This document shows, piece by piece, positions 21,738 to 34,200 of a stretch of DNA of 64,000 nucleotides. Under the pieces are notes generated by a model that saw only the letters and a list, made by a program, of their open reading frames with translations, was not told the DNA's origin and ran no database searches. Numbering within the stretch: position 1 is the stretch's first letter; each line of letters starts with the position of its first letter. Where the stretch lies: positions 1 to 64,000 of the forward strand of contig NW_022881598.1 in assembly GCF_003369915.1 (NCBI RefSeq), in the 5' to 3' direction. The DNA is from Drosophila miranda (taxonomy: Eukaryota; Arthropoda; Insecta; Diptera; Drosophilidae). The translations under genes and the position numbers were made by a program.

Positions 21738-23314
21738 ATGGCGGACGCCGGTCACTCGGTGTCTGCCAAATTGAAACCCCCTGATAAGGTGGCAAAAAGC
21801 GGTGGCAAAAAACAATAGCAAAAAACCTCAGTGCTTTGTGTTCAGGTGTGAAAGAGGACATATTCGACAGCATGACTAACGAAAAGTACCCAGCAAAAAA
21901 GATGCGCAAGGAACAAAAAAGCGACAACACCAATACAGACATAAATAACAAAATGCTGATAGACGATGACAGTAACAAAATGGTGGAGGCTTCTGACGGT
22001 GTGACCGTTCACAATTCTCACACAAATGCCATAAATGGTTTTACTGGAAATACTGAAATGACTAAAACACTGAATAAAAATACTAATCCGATTATAAACC
22101 CATCAAATGTAGGTATCGAAAGAGAAACAGTGTTGTATAGTGAGTGCCACATCGGGGATGCGGCTGTACTAGTATCGACTAAGAACAGTACCATCTTCGA
22201 AAACAAAAACACCAAAAATGGCTTATTCTTTTTTGAAAAAATAAGACACCTTAAAATCAAAGGAATTAAAGAAATCGTAGCTCTTGCGCCTACACTATAC
22301 AAGATTTATTTTAAGGTTTTCAGCGAAGCAAATGATTTAGTTTTAAATGAGGAGTTAAAAAAAATGAATTTAGTGGTATTTATACCAAAAGACTATGTGG
22401 AATCCTAAAGAGTAATTAAAGGGGTGCCCCTCGGTTTTTCTGAGAATGAAATTATGGATAATATTACTTCTAACATAAAAATTAGGTCAATTGAAAGATT
22501 AGCAAGAAGGCAGAAAATTACAACCGATGACAACAACGAAACATTCAAGCTCATACCATTAGAAACAGTCAAAATTGGTTTTGAGGGTTCAGACATCCCA
22601 GAAAAGGTATCTCTTTTTGGGATATGTGGGATGAAAGTAAGCATATATGTTCCCAGAGTAAGGCAATGTTATAATTGTGGCAGACTTGGTCACACTTCGA
22701 CCAGATGCAAATCAGCTAGGAGGTGCTATAAATGCGGAGTCGAGGAGTGCAATGGTCTCAAATGTATCCTTTGCAATGGGAAAAATCACTCAGCTAGGGA
22801 CAGACTGATGTGCCCAGTATGGGAAAAGGAGATGGACATTAACAAAATAATGACAATCAAAAAAATCGCGCGTAAGGAAGTGCTTAGCACTTACTCAATC
22901 CATCAAAATTTTTCGCTGTTAGATAATTATGAAAAAAACTATCCAAAACTAGATATAAATGAGGAAAATGTTCAAAACAAAAATGTTAAAGCAAATGAAG
23001 TTTTAAAAAAACACAGTTATGCGAGCAGGTTAGTGCAGAGACGTTTGGTTCCTGCACAAAAACCCCACTATCACTTAGAATCATATACCAGCGATTCTAG
23101 TAATCACGTACCATTTTTTGAAAACAAAGAACTAAAAGAAAACAAATTTACCATTCAACAGATGGTTGACATGTTGTCTCGTTTAGTCGACTCAAATGAT
23201 GTGTCACATCCATCAAAAAAAGTGACCAGTACAAATGATTACAATATGGAACATAATGCAGACAGAAAAATGAACAAACAGAGAGAAACGAACCTTTTTA
23301 AAACATCTAAATAA
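21738..23314 (+). pseudogene. LINE ORF1, unit C
   Basis: Same N-terminal break as unit B (stop near 21816), plus a private nonsense codon TAA at 22406-22408 (TAT in the other copies). The zinc-knuckle region is intact from 22424 to TAA at 23312-23314. Confidence 0.87.
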
Positions 23315-25062
23315 ATATGAAATTTTTACAACATAACATTCAATCTATTAAAGCCAATAAAAACGACCTAGTATTCTACTTAAACAATGAAAACTTCGAC
23401 TTTGCCATTCTGGCTGAAGTTTTCTCTCACGATCTCCGTTTTAGGAAACTAGCCAACTTCAATATGTTAGAAAAACATAGAGAGGACGGTTATGGAGGAG
23501 TGGCGATTGCCTACAAAAAAGAATTAAGAGTTAAAAGACTGATATATGAGACAGAGCAAGATATAATTATAGCAAGAACCATCAGCAACAAAGATAAATT
23601 TCTTATCACCTCAGTATATTTTGAACCTTTGTTGTCTCTTGCATCCTTCAAGCAAGCGATTAACAATTTCCTTGAATATTTAGATGCATTCGGAAAAGTC
23701 ATAATTGCAGGAGATTTTAACGCAAGACATACCTTTTTTTGGAGACAGAACCAACAGTGAAAAGGGAACTTTTCTCATGCAAGCTATGTCAAATGCTGGC
23801 TACAGTCTAGCAAATGACCACAGTCTCACATTCAGAAGACACATCGACTCAACATCAGGGTCTGTACTCGATTTAACTTTTACAAAGGGTATTCATATAG
23901 AGAATTGGAAATGCGAAAAGTTTTACCTAGGAGGCAGCCACCATCACCCAATAACCTTTGAAACAGCAGGATATCAACACAAACTCAAAACTTTCCTTGC
24001 CAAAAACAGGCTACTGAAAAAGCTAATCCAGTCAGGCCGACAAAGATATGGATAATTTAGCGAAGAACATCCAACAGGAAATAAAAGCAGCTACTTATGA
24101 AATCAAAAACAAATGTCCAAAATTATGGTGGGACGAGAATTTAGCCAAACTATTCAGGGAGTTTGCAGAGTCGCAGAAGAAGGCAGCTTCAGAACCCTCC
24201 TTTCAAAATTATTGTTCTGCTGTTAACCTCAAGGTTAAATGGAAAAAATCTGTTAAAATTGCCAAAAGAACTAGCTATGCCAGGAAGTTAACAGAGTTAA
24301 ATGTAAAATCGAACTCAAGAGAAGCCTGGAGATTCCTCAGAAATCTAAAAAACTGTCAAGAGAACACCCCAGAAATTTTCGACCCTGACAAAGCTGGGCC
24401 ATACCTGGAATTCCTTAACGAACAAATAACCTCAGAAGCAAAGGATGTAGACGAAGAAATGTACTCAACCAAGAACAATGAAAATCCTTTCTTTTCCTTG
24501 GAAGAGTTAGAGGCTGTGTTAGTCAGAAACAGAAAAACGGCAGGAGGAATAGATCACATCACATACGAGATGCTGAGTGCTCTCAACACTAGTATAAAGA
24601 CAGAACTTGTACATTTTTACAACCGTCGAGTGGCTATGTGCGATTTCCCAGTCGAATGGAGATCTATCAGAATTGTACCAATACCGAAAAAAACATGGAT
24701 CTGACTGACTTAAAACATTTTCGACCCATATCCCTCATTTCGGTTCTAGCCAAGACAGTAAATGGCATGGTGAAAGCCAGGCTGGAAAAGCATATACAAG
24801 AAAACAAGAATATACCCTACAGATCTTATGCATACCAAAAAAAACAAGTCTGCAGCGATGTGCATAAATGATGTCATCAATGTGGTAGCGGCAAAGAAAA
24901 AGAACAAGGAACACGTTACTCTTGTGGTTGTTGACCTCAACAATGCCTACAATTGTGTCAACCTGAAATTCTTAAAAAGACTAATGGAAAATGAGTGTTT
25001 TCCTAAAACATACATTGACTGGATCATCAGTTTTATGCATAGCTCGCAAACGACGGTCAACA

Positions 25063-26015
25063 CTTTTTCCCTTTGCGGTCTCGTCACTGACAAAACCGAA
25101 AAAGACCACGCAGAAGCGGTCTCTCACTGAGCAGAACACTTTTTGTCTCTTCGCTTGTGTCATGTGTTTCGGGTTTTCGGTTGAGCCCGACACACGATCG
25201 GGTCTCACAATAACAGCTTAGAGAGACACTTTGGTCAAGCGCTCGCAGCAAAAGTGTCTTTAGATGAGCAGAACCCAAAAAGTGTCTGAGTAAAGTGTTT
25301 TTAGTTTTTTATTCGTGTTTATGTTTATTTATTCATGTTTTTCGCATCTTATGGTTGTTATTGTAATATTTATACTTATATGCGAATTTTCTGCAAACTG
25401 AAGAGACATGGATATGGATGTATGTATATATGTATGTATATATTTTGTATTAATACGAATTTAGCTTAACCACTAACAATGAGTTAATATTTTCCGCACT
25501 TAAAGAGCAACGTTTTTCATTCAAAATATAACGAAGTGCTGAAAAGGCTCTTTCGACCGATACCTGAGTGGCCGGTGTAGCCAGCACCACCTGTGCGAGC
25601 GAATTCAAGTGTGGTGATCTTAGCTTCATGTCGTTAAAAAGCTGAAATATATCGGCATTTAATGGTAAACGGCCATTGTTCATAGCAAAGTTCTTCACAT
25701 CAGTAAAAATTTCGGAAAGTTGTTCAGGAACAGGCTCATTTTGGGTTTGGGACAGTGTCTGACACAATTCACGAAGGCAAGTGATCGTTGCCACAGCCAC
25801 CACACGTACAAGCACGCATACATACGCAAAAGACACTTTTTTCGTTCGCTCGCGACAAGATGCTCAGTGAAAAACAGGAACAAAAGAGAAGTGAAAAAGT
25901 CGGTCTTTGCTTGAGCGAAGAGCGAGTTGAGCAAAAACAGATTTGATCGGGTCTTTTCAGTCCCTTTTCTCAATGTGTTCGTCAATGAGAGGTTGTTAGC
26001 AGACACGCCGAAAGT
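25063..26015 (-). mobile_element. hAT transposon remnant nested in LINE (unit C)
   Basis: Same position and ends as in unit B. The minus-strand hAT dimerisation domain lies at 25450-25836 (TQVSVERAFSALRYIL). Shared by descent through the amplification. Confidence 0.8.
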
Positions 26016-26282
26016 GTAAACAGTTATTTGCGAGCTATGGTTTTATGTCTATGAGCCTACTGAAAATAGGGGAAGCTGTTCAGGTAGTTCAGGGAGGAAT
26101 CCCACAGGGCTCTTGTCTGTCGCCCCTCCTTTTTAATGTATACACAAAAAGACTACATCAGATCTGTGATAGAAATACTCATATGATGCAATTTGCAGAT
26201 GACTTCGTTATAATCTCTCCCAACAGAGAGTTTACTGTAGCGGTTGAAAACCTTAATAAAAAACTAAATGACTTTAACCTTC

Positions 26283-26653
26283 TGTTCGGAGCAGAACCCA
26301 GCCGATTAGCTGCTTGCCAAATAGCACCTAATTCTTGGCCCTCAGCCGCTTATTTTGTTTGTTACTTATGTCTATGTCACTCATTTGTTTGTTAAAGCTT
26401 TGCGCTTGCTTGCCCTGCTAAACGCTCTCTGCCAGCTCGCTCTTCGCTATCTCCGCTTTGCGTCTGCCTACCGACGTCGGCCGAGCGAAGCTGCGCTTAG
26501 CGATCTGAGCGGCAATGTAAAGGGCAGGCAAGCCACACTTGCAATTTGGATGTCACGCATTAAAGAACATATCGTAATTTTATTTCTGCGCCGAGTTTTG
26601 TTTAATTCGAAATAATTAGTCGGCCGATTGGGATAAAAAACATTATCTCCACA
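26283..26653 (+). repeat. BEL 5' LTR (unit C insertion)
   Basis: 371 bp. Differs from the 3' LTR mainly by one G in GATTGGGATA versus GATTGGGGATA. Near-identity of the pair supports a recent insertion. Confidence 0.93.
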
Positions 26654-26660
26654 TAAAATT

Positions 26661-26678
26661 TGGTGACCCCGACGTGAT
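26661..26678 (+). other. BEL primer-binding site
   Basis: TGGTGACCCCGACGTGAT, 7 bp inside the 5' LTR. Fits tRNA-Trp; the tRNA match is from memory. Confidence 0.75.
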
Positions 26679-27015
26679 CTCTGAGTTGCAGTGTCAATTA
26701 ATAATCATTCGCGATCGACATTCGTTAGCCCTAGCAAATTTTCGGCGGTTAAGCACAATTCGGTGCTAAAACATACTTACATACACCTACATACACGCAT
26801 TGCTGGCTATTAATTTCTCTGTCGCGACAATTCGGTCAGTGCAGTGCAGCGAACTCACTAATACACACAAGCGGAGTACAAAGCGGAATCGGACAGCTCG
26901 CACAGCCGCACAGCTAAAGGCATTAGCTGTAATCCCTTTGCTTTCGGTTCCCACGTTTATACGTATACAGGGTGTCTTTTTCGGTCGTGCTGAGTGACTC
27001 TTTTAAAACCTCAAC

Positions 27016-29375
27016 ATGGCAGCACCTGAGCCTACCAATGTCGCGAACGCAGCAATGCCGAGTGATGTAGATTTCTACAAGCACAAGGCCGAGTCCATCG
27101 CGCGCCAACTAAAGGCCATGGATCGCTTTCTCACCAAGGAAGAGCTTGCCGAGTTAGATGAGGCAGAACTTCAAGCTCGCTTAGAGCAAATCGAGCGAAT
27201 GAATGCGGATTTCGATGCCGCTCAAACGAGCCTTGAAAGGCTGGATTTCCTGCAGTTAGCCCATGATGCCCGGCTGGACTTTTCGAATGTTTATGTCAAG
27301 GTTAGGTCCAGGCTGTCGCGGGAGTTGATGGCTGCTCGCACGGTAAATGTTGCCAATTCAACGGCTCGGCATACTCTCGAGGGGAATTCGTCGTTGTTCG
27401 CCTATAATAGTATAGGCCGTTCTCGAATGCCCGAGTTGCAGCTTCCGCGATTCGGGGGAACTACATGGATTGGCCAGAATTCCACTCGATGTTCTCGACA
27501 ATGGTGCACAAAGACCATCGTATACCAATCATCGAAAAATTCCAATATCTTCGTGGATGTCTAGATGGTGCTGCGCTGGATACGATTCGTTCCTTGGAAC
27601 TTTCTGAGGAGAATTACGACAAGGCGTTGAATTTACTAATGTTGCGATTCGATAATAAACTGTTACATTTTCAGGCACACGTCAAGGCTATTTTCGGGCT
27701 GCAAGGGGTGGAGAAGGGCTCGGCTATCGGCTTGCGCGCGCTCAGCGACAAAATCAATTCGCACTTGCGTGCACTTCAGACCTTGGCGACCCCGCAGGAG
27801 ATATCCGATGGGTTGCTGATCTTCATCATAGGCACGAAACTGGACCACAAAACAAAGGAGAAATGGGAAGAGAACTTGCCGACGTCAGGATTGCCTCGGT
27901 GGTCAAGCATGGCCTCATTTCTGGAAGCGAGATGTCGGATGCTGGAGAATTTGGGATCAGCCATGGCAACAAGTCCTAGTCAACAGGTGGGAGAAGACAA
28001 ACCTGTCACCCTTATCACCTCCAGTAACGACCATCCTAACCCCATATGTAACCATTGCAATTCCTCCGAGCATTACATATCTAGATGTCAGGCATTCCTG
28101 AATCTCTCTGCGTTTGAACGATACAAAGAAGCAAAGAAGAGCCGCTTGTGTTTGAACTGCCTCAACAAAGGCCATGAATTGCAGAGGTGCAGGTCAGGAC
28201 TTTGCAGGCATTGCCAGGCCAAACATCACACGCTACTCCACATTCCATCGGGAACTGATGCTTCATCTTCCTCTTCACCGGCCGAGGAATCGATCCAGCA
28301 AGAGGCCGCGACTGTGCTTCTAGCAAGGGGGTGTTCCAGCCCTCCCCCCTCGATCCAGAAATCTCAGCCTAGCCAGAACGTGTTGCTACCTACTGCCCTC
28401 GTCCATGTAACAGATCGTTATGGAGCACTTATCCCATGTCGTGCCATTTTGGATTCTGCATCACAGGCAAACTTTGTAACATCTAGACTTGCTGATCAGT
28501 TGCAGTTGGATCATCGCTCGTCTTATGTTCACATCTCTGGAATCGGAGATTCCATTCTACCTTCGAGCAAGTCTGTACATATAGTTGTACAATCCCAGGA
28601 CGCAAGCTATCGAGCTTCCTTTGCTGCAATTGTCACCAACTCAATTACGGAAATGCAGCCTAACTTCGGCGTAGACGCAAAGGATTGGCCAATGCCGAAT
28701 AATCTAAAACTAGCTGATCCTAATTTCTCCAAGCCCCAACGTATCGATCTGTTGATAGGTTCTGGTTTGTTCTTCGATTTAATGTGCGTCGGACAGATTC
28801 GACTATCAGCCCAATTGCCAACATTGCAGGAGACTAAACTTGGTTGGATAGTATCAGGAAGCATTGATAGCTCGGAGAATAAGCGTGCAGCTTTAGCCGC
28901 TTTTGAAAATTCCTCGTGCATCTCTATTGACGATTTTCGACCCACAACGCTGGAGTACCAAAACTTAGAGCAGCAATGCAGGAAGCAGCTGCTCGAGTGC
29001 CAGGTGCAAGTGGAAAAAATGCGATCGGAGAATCAGGAACTGCAGCGCGAACTTTTCCATATATTAAAAACCTACATATCCACGCTAAATGAAATTCAAC
29101 TTTCAACAATTTCTACATTGCCAAATTTCCTGCCATTCTATGCAATTACAGAGGTTCCCGATGATCAAGACGTAATCACGACAAGCCGCTTTCGTAAAGA
29201 AGCGCCGATTGCTGCGTTCGACGATCATCCCAGCGTAGCCGCCAGCTGCGCCCAAGCAAGCATCTTCAAGAGGGCCGTTGGAAAAATAGCGGTTCTGCCC
29301 CTTCAGGATGGATCTGTTGAAAGCCTTTGCCTTCCAACGGGGGGTGAATGTTCGGAGCAGAACCCAGCCGATTAG
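27016..29375 (+). pseudogene. BEL gag-protease frame with deleted pol, one frameshift
   Basis: Starts MAAPEPTN and reads to 27455. There a G-run one base short shifts the frame; it continues in the next frame to 29375 (the inverted copy at 40036-40839 is open across this point). Order: helical gag N-terminus, BEL-type gag core (LPRFGGNYMDWPEF in the intact copy), zinc knuckles CNHCNSSEHYISRC and CLNCLNKGHELQRC, then an aspartic protease with AILDSASQANFV. After SGSIDSSENK the frame enters a coiled-coil-like stretch (LEQQCRKQLLECQVQ to ENQELQRELFH). It then has a diverged integrase-tail segment and rejoins the normal pol C-terminus (KRAVGKIAVLPL). Confidence 0.88.
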
Positions 29376-29720
29376 CTGCTTGCCAAATAGCACCTAATTC
29401 TTGGCCCTCAGCCGCTTATTTTGTTTGTTACTTATGTCTATGTCACTCATTTGTTTGTTAAAGCTTTGCGCTTGCTTGCCCTGCTAAACGCTCTCTGCCA
29501 GCTCGCTCTTCGCTATCTCCGCTTTGCGTCTGCCTACCGACGTCGGCCGAGCGAAGCTGCGCTTAGCGATCTGAGCGGCAATGTAAAGGGCAGGCAAGCC
29601 ACACTTGCAATTTGGATGTCACGCATTAAAGAACATATCGTAATTTTATTTCTGCGCCGAGTTTTGTTTAATTCGAAATAATTAGTCGGCCGATTGGGGA
29701 TAAAAAACATTATCTCCACA
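29349..29720 (+). repeat. BEL 3' LTR (unit C insertion)
   Basis: 372 bp, preceded by a G-rich polypurine tract and followed by the CCTTC target duplication. Confidence 0.93.
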
Positions 29721-31216
29721 CCTTCTATGTGGTGATCTCGGTTTTAGCTTCAATCCAAGCAAATCTGCAGCAATGAATGTAGGAAAAAGACAGGTCAGAG
29801 CGGTAAATATTTCTGTTAGAAATGTGCCTATACCAAATCGAAAAGATATCCGTTTCTTAGGCAGACTGATTAGCGCAAACATGTCAAATGTCAGTCATGT
29901 AAAAATGGTTAAAGAACAAACAAAAAAATGCAACAGACTCCTCCAGCTTGCGACTACTATCAAATCAGGTCTAAAACCTAAAACAAGTACCAACATCTTC
30001 AAAGCTTTTATTAGAACAAAACAAGAATATGCTATCACAAGTTTTTCAGACATGGGATCTGGAGCAAGTAAAGATATAGAAATAGCGCAAGCTAAATCAC
30101 TCAGAAGGTGTGTTGGGGTGCCACCTGACACAAGCAAACACGAAATTTTTGTCCTCGCTGGTGTAATGCCACCTGTTTTCAGGAAGAAATGAATGAAGAA
30201 TGAAGAATGAAGAAATAAAAACTATATTTTATGAGATTCTGAACAAGTACAGAAAGGACGACTGGAACATTCTATCAACAGATGCCTCAGTTACAGAAAG
30301 TACATGTGGCATAGGAATAGTAGAATGGCCTAGTGGAAATATCCACAAGTAAAAAATAGAAAACAGATTATCCTCAGTAGGTGCCGAACTCGTAGGCCTT
30401 AAAAAGGCCTGCGAACTATGTCTTAAATATAATTACAAAAAGGCTTTGATTTTAAGTGATGGATTAGGAGCTATTAATTTAATTAAAAATAAGAATACAG
30501 ACTCGTACCTAGTGAATGATATTCACAACATAATTAACCAATCAGACATTCAGAAACTTGACATTCTATGTCAGCAAAGGCTGCTACAAGTGAGGGGTTT
30601 ACAATAAATATAAAATACAGCTACAAGGAGGCTCAAAGAGAAATTAGGAACTTTTTAGTATACAAATGGAATGAGGACTACAGGACGAAGTGTAGGACGA
30701 AGGGATCCAGCCTCATAGACATATTTCCAGACATACCCAGTAAACCCTGGCATTTTTCTCTTAAATGGAATGCTAAAAGCATCAAGACCATTAACAGACT
30801 TATGACGGAACACACATACGACAAAGTCTTCCTACACAGAATCAAAGCAATTGACTCAAATATCTGCGAAACGTGCAATGTAACTGAATATGCCGAACAC
30901 CTGATCTTCGATTGCCAAAGATTTGCCGGGCTCAGAATATTAATAAAAAAAGAGCCGCTACATCTCAGAGAGCTGGCAATCTTCATCAAAACTGCTGACT
31001 TAAACTTTTGACCCCTTTTTTCTTCATCATGTTATAAAGTAATTTCAGTTTATTTTCTAAAACAGTTAAGTAATTTTCCTCTTTTTTTTTATATACCGAC
31101 CTGTCAAACTCGCCAAACTACATCACCAGTATCTGATCAATGTGGCTACAGTGCTACGATCAAAATTCCGATCATCCTTGAGATGATTTAAAACAAAAAA
31201 AAAAAAAATAATAATA

Positions 31217-34200
31217 ATGTCTGCCGATATAGTGAAACAGTTGAAAGGCACTCGATCCGATGTTGAGGCTGCGGCCACGACAATTAAGCTGAAATTCAAG
31301 GAATTCAGCAAGGGCATCGGGATAAACGACGCCTCCTTTCCGCTAAGATATGAGTTGAGCGTGTTGCGCCAGCTGTGTGTCGCCTTGAAGGACAATCTGC
31401 ACCAGCATGACGATCTCTACTGCGACATTGCGGCCACCGTGGTACCACACGTGGAGCCCTACGAGGAGAAGGCGAGCCTGTGGGAAGCTCATCTAACGAG
31501 CCTGCGGTACATACATCGTGAGCTTTGTCAGGAGGTAAGTTGAAGAACCAAATGCTTGCTGGCTGGTATCCTAATTGTACGGGTGCTTCGCAGAAATCCC
31601 TGACGGAATGCCAGAAAATGTACGGCCTAGTCCGATCGCAGCCCTGCCGCCTGCAAGGGGAGGCTGACTACAAGTTTTATTTGGACATCCATCTGACGCA
31701 CTTCAATGGCATTCACTTGCACATGCAGAAGGAGACGTTGCCCATCGCCGCCACAGATCAACTATATTACGCCTTGGAGGCAATGGGTGTCCTCTTTGAC
31801 ACCATGCGCCAGCGTAAAGTGGCAAAGAATGCGGCTCTCCTGGTCCAGCTGAATGATGCCCTGTTCAGCAAACGAGGCAAAGCCTTTCTGATGTACCTGA
31901 GCGCCCTTCCGCCCGAGAGCACGACGAAAATGTACGACCCGCTTCTCAAGCTCCTGAGCTGCAGCTGGGCCACACCCAGCTCTGAGCTGACTACTCAATT
32001 CACGGAGTATCTGGGCCTGGTTCTGGCACTGATGCAGATCGACATGTTTTCCATAGAAGCGTCGCTCGAACAACAACTGGCACTGAAGTTGCTGCGCATT
32101 TGTCGCAACCTGTACAAGGACGTCTCTCCGCAGAACTACTCCATCCAGCTCCTCTACTACTATGTCAAGCTGTTGTACGTGCGCGAGGCTACGGCGGACT
32201 TCAAGCGGACTTACATCGATCTGTGCAAGAAGTTCGTCTACTTCTTCGAGCACAAGGGCGCGACGCACGCCAAAGAGCAGTGGTTCATGGACCTGCTGGT
32301 GTTCTTCCAGCGCCTGCAGATGCTGCTTCATCAGAGCAGCAACAAGCCTCCCTTAGACATTTTTTGGCAGCAGCTCGAGGGCGACGACAGTCCCGAGGTA
32401 TACACCGCCCACTTTCAACTGCTGCATGGCTGCCTTGGGCTGACGGTGAACGTAGTGAGGAGTCCGCTGGGGACCAGCTGCTCCAACGAGGCCTGTAAAA
32501 GCATTCGCAGGCATTGCCTTCTCTCCTTCGGGATGTGCGCCCTGGAAGCTTACGTTAACTGGCAGCCGACGACCGAACAGAAGTCGGACAAGGTACGTCT
32601 GCCACAGCTGGAAAACCTTTTACCTAATGAGCTTTCTCTTCAGGCACCCTATAAGCCGCTCTTGGGCATTCTTGGCTACACCTTGGACGTGGCCAAGAGC
32701 ATGAAGTGCCTGGGGCCCTCCGCCATGGAGCTAGACAAGCTGGTGCGTCTACTGGCACTCGTGGCCGAAAAGGTAGCGTGTCCCGAACAAATGTCCCTTG
32801 TGCTGGCCTTCTTGGAGCCCTTGCAACATCTACGACCGCTCATCACCAGCCAGAAAATGCTTAGTGTGCTCCTGCGAATCTACAAAGCCAGTGTCCACTG
32901 CAAGAGCTCCGACATGGCCAACCGTCTGCAGTCCACATACCTTGCGGCCCAAACGAATCCCTCGCGGTTGCGTTCACAGCTCTTCGTCCACTACCACAAT
33001 GCCAATAATACGGAGAAGTGCGTCTACGAGTGGCACGAGTCCAGTCCTATGCCCAACCCCCTAACCCCCGCCCAAAAGAAACAGCTATACGATGTGGATC
33101 TGTTGGCCGTGCTGCACTTCCAGAGTGCGCGGCCCGTACCCCTGCTGCAGTCGCTACTACGCTGCCGTCACAATGACTACCACCTGGTTCTCCTGGCACG
33201 CAAGATGCGCACCGACAGCGAGGTGGTGCGTCAGTGCGAGGAACTGCGCTCCCAGCTGCAAAGCACGGCCCTCAAGCAACCGCTCAGCCGCATGCAACAG
33301 CTGGCCATTGGCCATACCAGTATCAGTGTGCTGCTGGAGGCTTTGGAGGCACAGAAGACCAAGTTCTCGATCAAGGAGACGGCCGAGAACAGCCTGGAGG
33401 AGTTAATCGTCAAGAACAACTTGCTGGAGCTCAACATTAAGCGGGAGCATCGCCTGGTGGAGTTGGCTACATCGGCCATCGCTGGCTTCGCGGCCTTCTT
33501 CGAACGTGCAGACCAAGAGCCGCTCGGCTGCGACGATACACCAATCGACTGGGAAGCCCTGATCGACGATGCAGTTGCTGCAGCCATGGCTCTGTCCACC
33601 ATGGGCTACATGGCGCAGGCCGATGAAGCCTGGCTGCTGATACTCAGGATTGGGCAAATGCTGGACGAGAGATTCACCTACCTGCGAGCCCTGACCCACT
33701 TCCTGGGACAAGACCACCTGAATTCTAACCAGCAGCTCCAACTCTCCGAGGAGGTGGATCGAGCGCAGGAGCTGCTCGACGATCTGTGGCCTCAGCTCCA
33801 AAACGGATGGTTCTTTAAGCGCCAACATACTATAGTGATGCTCTGCCTCTGCCACATGGCCAGCTACTATGCGCGGCAGGACTGTCTGTGCCACGCCCAG
33901 CTGCTGTTGCTGCAGGCCGAGGAGCTGCGCGCCAGTTCGATGAGCGAGTTGGCAAGAGCGACATTGTGCAGATCACAATCCAGACAGTTCGTTTTCGATT
34001 GGACTACAGGCGGAAGACGCGGTGCAGCAGCCTGCCTAGGAGGCCGTTGCCCCTGCGACACCTAGACACGCTGGTCGACAGCGTGCGCAACTACTGCACA
34101 GTGTCCAGCGTGGACCTGGGAGCCCTGCAGCTGCTGCTGGCTGACCTCGTGAGGGAGAGCACCGAGTGTGCGGCCAATCGGCTGACCGCGCCGTTCGCCT

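Larger units (their letters stand above)
26283..29720 (+). mobile_element. BEL/Pao internally deleted element with LTRs and target duplication
   Basis: 3438 bp. The 5' LTR is 26283-26653 and the 3' LTR is 29349-29720. The 5-bp target duplication CCTTC (26278-26282 and 29721-29725) matches the uninterrupted site in unit B. The primer-binding site TGGTGACCCCGACGTGAT (26661-26678) is complementary to the 3' end of Drosophila tRNA-Trp as I remember it. Inside are gag, two CCHC knuckles, an aspartic protease and a short tail. Reverse transcriptase, RNase H and nearly all integrase are absent, so mobility would need enzymes in trans. Only unit C has this insertion, so it is younger than the amplification. 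Confidence 0.93.
23317..31011 (+). pseudogene. LINE ORF2, unit C, interrupted by hAT and BEL
   Basis: The endonuclease block starts at 23317. It is frameshifted near 23745 (expanded T-run) and near 24032. The A-run frameshifts near 24690 and 24845 are shared with B and D. The RT block with GGIPQGSCLSP and FADD (26045-26282) is cut by the BEL element and resumes at 29721. The RNase H block (30190-31011) has a stop codon near 30350 and a private deletion near 30571 that removes the WVPGHKG motif. Confidence 0.86.
21524..31212 (+). mobile_element. I-like LINE, unit C copy, with nested hAT and BEL insertions
   Basis: Same insertion and same ends as the unit B LINE. It carries the shared hAT remnant (about 25063-26015) and, uniquely, a BEL derivative (26283-29720) inside the RT region just after the FADD box. 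Additional private damage lies in both ORFs. Confidence 0.88.

Noticed and set aside
26283-29720. BEL element as an envelope-bearing endogenous retrovirus
   Set aside because: No envelope-like frame is present. Gag, protease and pol tail fill the element, and BEL/Pao retrotransposons usually lack an envelope gene.
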